Positions 61,397 to 64,000 of a DNA stretch of 64,000 nt are shown piece by piece (positions within the stretch are counted from its first letter, which is position 1; each line of letters begins with the position of its first letter). The DNA lies in IMG/VR virus record IMGVR_UViG_3300044959_000131, positions 112,946 to 176,945 of that record; one strand, written 5' to 3'. The notes beneath the pieces are model-generated. The model had not been told where the DNA came from. It worked only from the letters and a program-made list of their open reading frames with translations, and searched no databases. The position numbers and the translations under genes are program-made. Source of the stretch: a virus.

Positions 61397-61481
61397 TAAA
61401 AAGAGGTATAGTAACGACCGACTATGTAGTTCCCCGACCTTGGTGAGCCCTCTTCTTGGGTGATGAAGGTCGGGGAACTAC
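61397..61481 (-). terminator. Minus-strand terminator region with perfect 16-bp stem
   Basis: GTAGTTCCCCGACCTT (61426-61441) and AAGGTCGGGGAACTAC (61466-61481) form a perfect stem with a 24-base loop. Downstream on the minus strand an ATAGT/ACTAT mini-stem and TTTTTAGAC (61397-61401) follow. It ends the 61491-61856 gene. Confidence 0.8.
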
Positions 61482-61490
61482 AGGGTCACC

Positions 61491-61856
61491 TCACTTTCCC
61501 TTACGTTTACTGACGAATTTGTCCTGCTCTTCCTCCACCTTGTTCTTTGGGAAGAACAGTTTCGTCGATCTAGCCGTCACGAATGCCCCACCACCCTCGA
61601 ACTCTCCTCTCGGATCGTCTTCGAAACAGGCCCAAGTGATTGAGAAACTGTCTTCCGGCCTGAATTTCTTCAGGAACTCTCTGGCGAACTCGACAACCTT
61701 TAGCGGGTTGCCGAACTTCGAGTGTATCCACAGCCGATCACCATTGAGTTCCCACAAAAACTCTGAAGCATCGACCGTGCTAAGACGTGTTTTTACCCAC
61801 TCTTTTTCACTTTGGGTGAGACAATCTATGGTCTCACTGAACTGTATGTAGCCCAC
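61491..61856 (-). CDS. Unknown protein
   Basis: The 121-residue product uses a GTG start with GGAGGAGCA right before it. It is beta/alpha (YIQFSETIDCLTQSEKEWVK, FLWELNGDRLWIHSKFGNPLKVVEFAREFLKKF, SFSITWACFEDDPRGEFEGGGAFVTARSTK), resembling small phage proteins of unknown role that contain a 'W.C..D.P....GGGA' loop. A GGTATAAG element (61910-61917) and a GAGTC-GCAA-GACTC leader hairpin lie upstream. Likely an early or middle gene product. Confidence 0.65.
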   Translation of the reverse strand: MGYIQFSETIDCLTQSEKEWVKTRLSTVDASEFLWELNGDRLWIHSKFGNPLKVVEFAREFLKKFRPEDSFSITWACFEDDPRGEFEGGGAFVTARSTKLFFPKNKVEEEQDKFVSKRKGK

Positions 61857-61889
61857 TGCTCCTCCAAAAATCGTAAATCGTGAGGTTAC

Positions 61890-61917
61890 GAGTCTTGCGA
61901 CTCAAAACCCTTATACC
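61890..61917 (-). promoter_or_regulatory. GGTATAAG promoter element with GNRA leader hairpin
   Basis: GGTATAAG (61910-61917, minus) in the context GTACTTAGGTATAAGGGTTT is followed by GAGTC-GCAA-GACTC (61890-61903), then the gene at 61491-61856. A divergent TTGACA box lies at 61934-61939. Confidence 0.6.
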
Positions 61918-61933
61918 TAAGTACACGAATAAC

Positions 61934-61965
61934 TTGACACCTCTCATTTCGTGTGCTCATCTAAT
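61934..61965 (+). promoter_or_regulatory. Candidate promoter of the chaperone-region operon
   Basis: TTGACA at 61934-61939 is a perfect -35 hexamer. Possible -10 hexamers are TCATCT (61957-61962, 17-base spacer) or TCTAAT (61960-61965, 20-base spacer). Transcription would begin around the GTG at 61972. Confidence 0.45.
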
Positions 61966-61971
61966 TTTTTC

Positions 61972-62319
61972 GTGAGAGACGTACCATACGTCAGTGAAGA
62001 AGCAGCAGGGTTTGCCAGGGAGATAGAGAGGCGTTTTCAGTCTCTACCTGCCATGGCAGGAGTTGTTTTCGTCGGTGTCGATGCTATAGCAGCACCTGGA
62101 GGTAAAAACGTCGGATTTCGCGTTCGTCTTGGTATCTCCAAGAGGCTGACAGAAGACGTGGGGTGGGCGCTCATCCAGCAGGTCTTGAAAGATGAGATTG
62201 CCGCCAAAGTCATCGACATTCAGGCTAGCGTCTTCACAGGGTTTGCTGGAGAGTGCCGTGACAAAGGTTTTGAAGACGCTGATTCGGATAAGAAGAAATC
62301 AGCGTATTACCGCATCTGA
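61972..62319 (+). CDS. Unknown protein, possibly leaderless
   Basis: I place the start at GTG 61972, just after the predicted promoter; an upstream in-frame GTG at 61951 lies inside the promoter spacer. No ribosome binding site is seen, so translation may be leaderless. The product of about 115 residues (MRDVPYVSEEAAGFAREIER...) has a conserved-looking strand (GVVFVGVDAIAAPGGKNVGFRVRLGIS) and a helix (TEDVGWALIQQVLKDEIAAK). The end overlaps the XRE gene by 62 bases. Function unknown. Confidence 0.55.
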   Translation: MRDVPYVSEEAAGFAREIERRFQSLPAMAGVVFVGVDAIAAPGGKNVGFRVRLGISKRLTEDVGWALIQQVLKDEIAAKVIDIQASVFTGFAGECRDKGFEDADSDKKKSAYYRI

Positions 62320-62473
62320 ACTGGCTCGAAGAATGGGAGTTTCGAGGCAGCAGATTTACAACATTGAGAGCGGTAGGCAGGGACACCCCTCCATCAAAAC
62401 ACTTGAGAAATATGCCAAGGCCATAGGGGCCAAGATCGTCGTGGTGGATGACGAACATGGACGAGAACGATAG
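62258..62473 (+). CDS. XRE-family (Cro/CI-like) transcription regulator
   Basis: The 71-residue product starts at GTG 62258 with GGAG six bases upstream, inside the previous gene. RRNQRITASELARRMGVSRQQIYNIESGRQGHPSIKTLEKYAKAIGAKI is a textbook helix-turn-helix of the XRE class: recognition helix SRQQIYNIESG. The C-terminal strand (IVVVDDEH) is short, so it is a minimal HTH protein. It is positioned to regulate the divergent minus-strand promoter at 61910 and the operon it sits in. Confidence 0.85.
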   Translation: MTKVLKTLIRIRRNQRITASELARRMGVSRQQIYNIESGRQGHPSIKTLEKYAKAIGAKIVVVDDEHGRER

Positions 62474-62792
62474 GAACCCACTCTTCATACCGACTTCAAA
62501 AGAGCCGGTTCGGATGAGGGGATGCCCGAAATGCAAGGCTGAGAATTACACTGGTCGTAACGTTCAAGGAATGGTTACTTGGAGATGCTTGACGTGCGGA
62601 AACGTTTGGCACGGAGGTCTTCCTCAGGAGCCGCAGGAACCGAACGTCCCAGTTCCTCCAACAGACCCAAGAAACCAGCCCGTCATACAATTCTTCAGGG
62701 GCCCGCATGGTGAGGTGAGGGAACTAATACGACCTGTCAACCTGACACAGGAGTTTCGTAAAGGACTTCCAATTCCAGAAGGAGAAGAATGA
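62448..62792 (+). CDS. Zinc-ribbon protein
   Basis: The 114-residue product has a zinc ribbon CPKCKAENYTGR...WRCLTCGNVW (about residues 26-52), a fold used in transcription factors and primases, then a Pro-rich linker (GGLPQEPQEPNVPVPPTDPR) and a C-terminal part (VIQFFRGPHGEVRELIRPVN). It overlaps the XRE gene by 26 bases. Its ribbon resembles those of small phage DNA-binding proteins. Role unknown, possibly regulatory. Confidence 0.65.
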   Translation: MTNMDENDRNPLFIPTSKEPVRMRGCPKCKAENYTGRNVQGMVTWRCLTCGNVWHGGLPQEPQEPNVPVPPTDPRNQPVIQFFRGPHGEVRELIRPVNLTQEFRKGLPIPEGEE

Positions 62793-63665
62793 ATGACCGA
62801 AGGTAAATCTGCGATTGTTTTTGGTGAGGAAAAACTCACTCCAGAGCAGGAGGCCGAGTACAGAAAGAAGATTGAGAACGCCAGGAATCGTGGCGTGAAT
62901 GCGCTTAAAGGAAACGACCCAGTACGTGGTGATAGGTCATCAATGCCTGACTTCAAGAGACTTCAGGCATTAAGAGACCAAAAGAATGCTGTATCTGGGT
63001 TGTCTGATGATGGAGGTGTCCAGCCAAGGCCTGCAGGTTCTCCAATCCTCAGTCCTCAAACTGAGCAGCAGCTAAAGGAACTAAAGGAAATTGCTGAGGC
63101 GCAAAAGAACGAACCGATACCTCCAGAGGAGCCGAAATCAGAGAAAAAAGAGGAGAAGAAGGAAGAAAGTCCTTTCGACCTACTGGACTTCGACGATCTA
63201 CGAGCTTCGGAAGCTGAGAGGTTGCTCAACAACAAGAAGCGGCGTGAAGAGATCGAGGCTCGATGCGCTCCAATGTCGTTCGAGGACCTACTTTACAAGA
63301 ACGAAGTCCAACAGCGAGTTCCAATCATACCTGGTAAGTTCGAACCAACGTTCCGCTCACTTACACCTGAAGAAAGCCTATTCGTAAAGCGATACATCGC
63401 ACGAGAGCAGAACATCTCTGACCAGTACCTGCTCGAGAAGTACAATCTTTGTCTCCTCACTTGCTCGCTGGTTGCCATCAACGACAGGATGCTCCCGGAT
63501 CATCGCAATCAAGCCGGGGAGCCAGACGAGAAGCTGTTCGAGGCAAAGCTCAAAATCATCCTTAAGAAGAGTGGGTACATCGTTGCCGACATGGGCATCA
63601 ATTACGTCTGGTTCGACTTGCGAGTGCGCAAGCTCATTACGGCGGACGGACTAAAAAATGGCTAG
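62793..63665 (+). CDS. Tail assembly chaperone, short (G-like) product
   Basis: The 290-residue product begins right after the previous stop. A disordered Glu/Lys-rich N-terminal half (SEKKEEKKEESPFDLLDFDD) precedes a compact helical domain (FRSLTPEESLFVKRYIAREQ, YLLEKYNLCLLTCSLVAIND, KLFEAKLKIILKKSGYIVAD, YVWFDLRVRKLITADG). Just before the stop lies A-AAA-AAT (63653-63659), a canonical -1 slippery site, and an open frame without any start codon continues in -1.​ This arrangement is diagnostic for tail assembly chaperones (lambda G/GT and many other phages), which bind the tape measure protein. Confidence 0.75.
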   Translation: MTEGKSAIVFGEEKLTPEQEAEYRKKIENARNRGVNALKGNDPVRGDRSSMPDFKRLQALRDQKNAVSGLSDDGGVQPRPAGSPILSPQTEQQLKELKEIAEAQKNEPIPPEEPKSEKKEEKKEESPFDLLDFDDLRASEAERLLNNKKRREEIEARCAPMSFEDLLYKNEVQQRVPIIPGKFEPTFRSLTPEESLFVKRYIAREQNISDQYLLEKYNLCLLTCSLVAINDRMLPDHRNQAGEPDEKLFEAKLKIILKKSGYIVADMGINYVWFDLRVRKLITADGLKNG

Positions 63666-64000
63666 AGTCCGCTGAAGGTTGGGCCAAGGCGAACCTGCTC
63701 TATGAATTCGCGAAAGCGTCAGGTCGCCTTCCTCCAGAGGGCTCTATCAGAGAGGCAATCTTCATCGGTGTTTGGCTCAGACACCAGGAGATTGAAGCGA
63801 ACAAGATTCGAGTTATCGCACAAGGGTTCTCGGACTTGATCGCCGGAACAAGTTCAAAGGCAACGGCCGAGGCCTTCAAGGCAGTATTGGAGGTTATGTT
63901 CCCATTCATTGGAAAGGCCAAAGACGACGGAGACAGGCAACTCATTGAGAAGATGCAACAGGAAGTTAGAAAGGGTCCGCTCTTCTTCAGCCCAGTTGTT
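63653..64000 (+). CDS. -1 frameshift extension of the tail assembly chaperone (GT-like, cut by window end)
   Basis: After slippage at A-AAA-AAT (63653-63659) the -1 frame continues open to the end of the window: WLESAEGWAKANLLYEFAKA, then REAIFIGVWLRHQEIEANKI and later MQQEVRKGPLFFSPVV. Between the preceding in-frame stop (63563-63565) and 63836 the frame contains no ATG or GTG, and no TTG before 63837, so independent initiation is unlikely. The extension is helical. The tape measure gene would be expected just beyond. The ratio of the two products is normally fixed by slippage efficiency in this family. Confidence 0.7.

Noticed and set aside
1-64000. CRISPR arrays, insertion sequences and integrase or attachment sites
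   Set aside because: No regularly spaced direct repeats, transposase-like frames or integrase signatures were found; the only mobile elements supported are the three inteins.

Overview
The window is part of the genome of a contractile-tailed (myovirus-type) bacteriophage. The evidence is a head maturation protease-like gene, a major capsid protein, a tail sheath, a likely tail tube, many tail-fibre-like proteins, and a tail assembly chaperone with an apparent -1 frameshift, all in a tightly packed genome with strong GGAGG ribosome binding sites. The host cannot be named from the sequence; GGAGG sites, one sigma70-like promoter and bacterial-type terminators indicate a bacterium. There are no tRNA, rRNA or CRISPR features.

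Layout. (1) 1-9.5 kb, plus strand: head genes, including a protease-like protein interrupted by three inteins and, downstream, the major capsid protein followed by a terminator. (2) 9.6-24.4 kb, plus: neck-like small proteins and a run of very large adhesin-like virion proteins (LamG-like domain, a sixfold repeat protein of 1763 residues, a propeller-like protein with an Asp-box). (3) 24.4-29.8 kb, plus: tail completion-like protein, a 1105-residue sheath and the tube, closed by a bidirectional terminator. (4) 29.8-30.9 kb, minus: cold shock protein, a basic protein and a ribbon-helix-helix protein. (5) 30.9-40.6 kb, plus: fibre and host-recognition genes, of which 35.2-39.7 kb looks G+C-richer, then a membrane protein and a YiiX/NlpC-P60-like hydrolase. 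(6) 40.6-61.9 kb, mostly minus: an accessory region of many small cassettes, each with its own promoter-like GGNATAAG element and often its own terminator, with several candidate noncoding RNAs. (7) 62-64 kb, plus: an XRE regulator, a zinc-ribbon protein and the tail assembly chaperone, running towards a tape measure gene presumably beyond the window.

The most striking locus is a G+C-rich minus-strand operon at 45.2-50.3 kb: a MoxR-like AAA+ ATPase, a protein joining a DUF2201-type HExxH domain to a vWA domain, a 166-residue unknown protein, about 225 bases dense in inverted repeats, and a reverse transcriptase with retron-like motifs (YADD). It starts from the same promoter element as the ordinary phage cassettes, so it appears built into phage regulation. 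MoxR-vWA pairs are known from bacterial conflict and chaperone-like systems; their coupling to a reverse transcriptase with a candidate structured RNA is the best candidate here for an undescribed system.

Other genome-wide themes: a short FxxELxKIA-like peptide recurs near the N-terminus of otherwise unrelated proteins and may be a capsid-targeting or protease signal; GGNATAAG elements are commonly followed at once by a 5' RNA hairpin; and a plus-strand candidate small RNA carries a C-rich loop that could pair with Shine-Dalgarno sequences.
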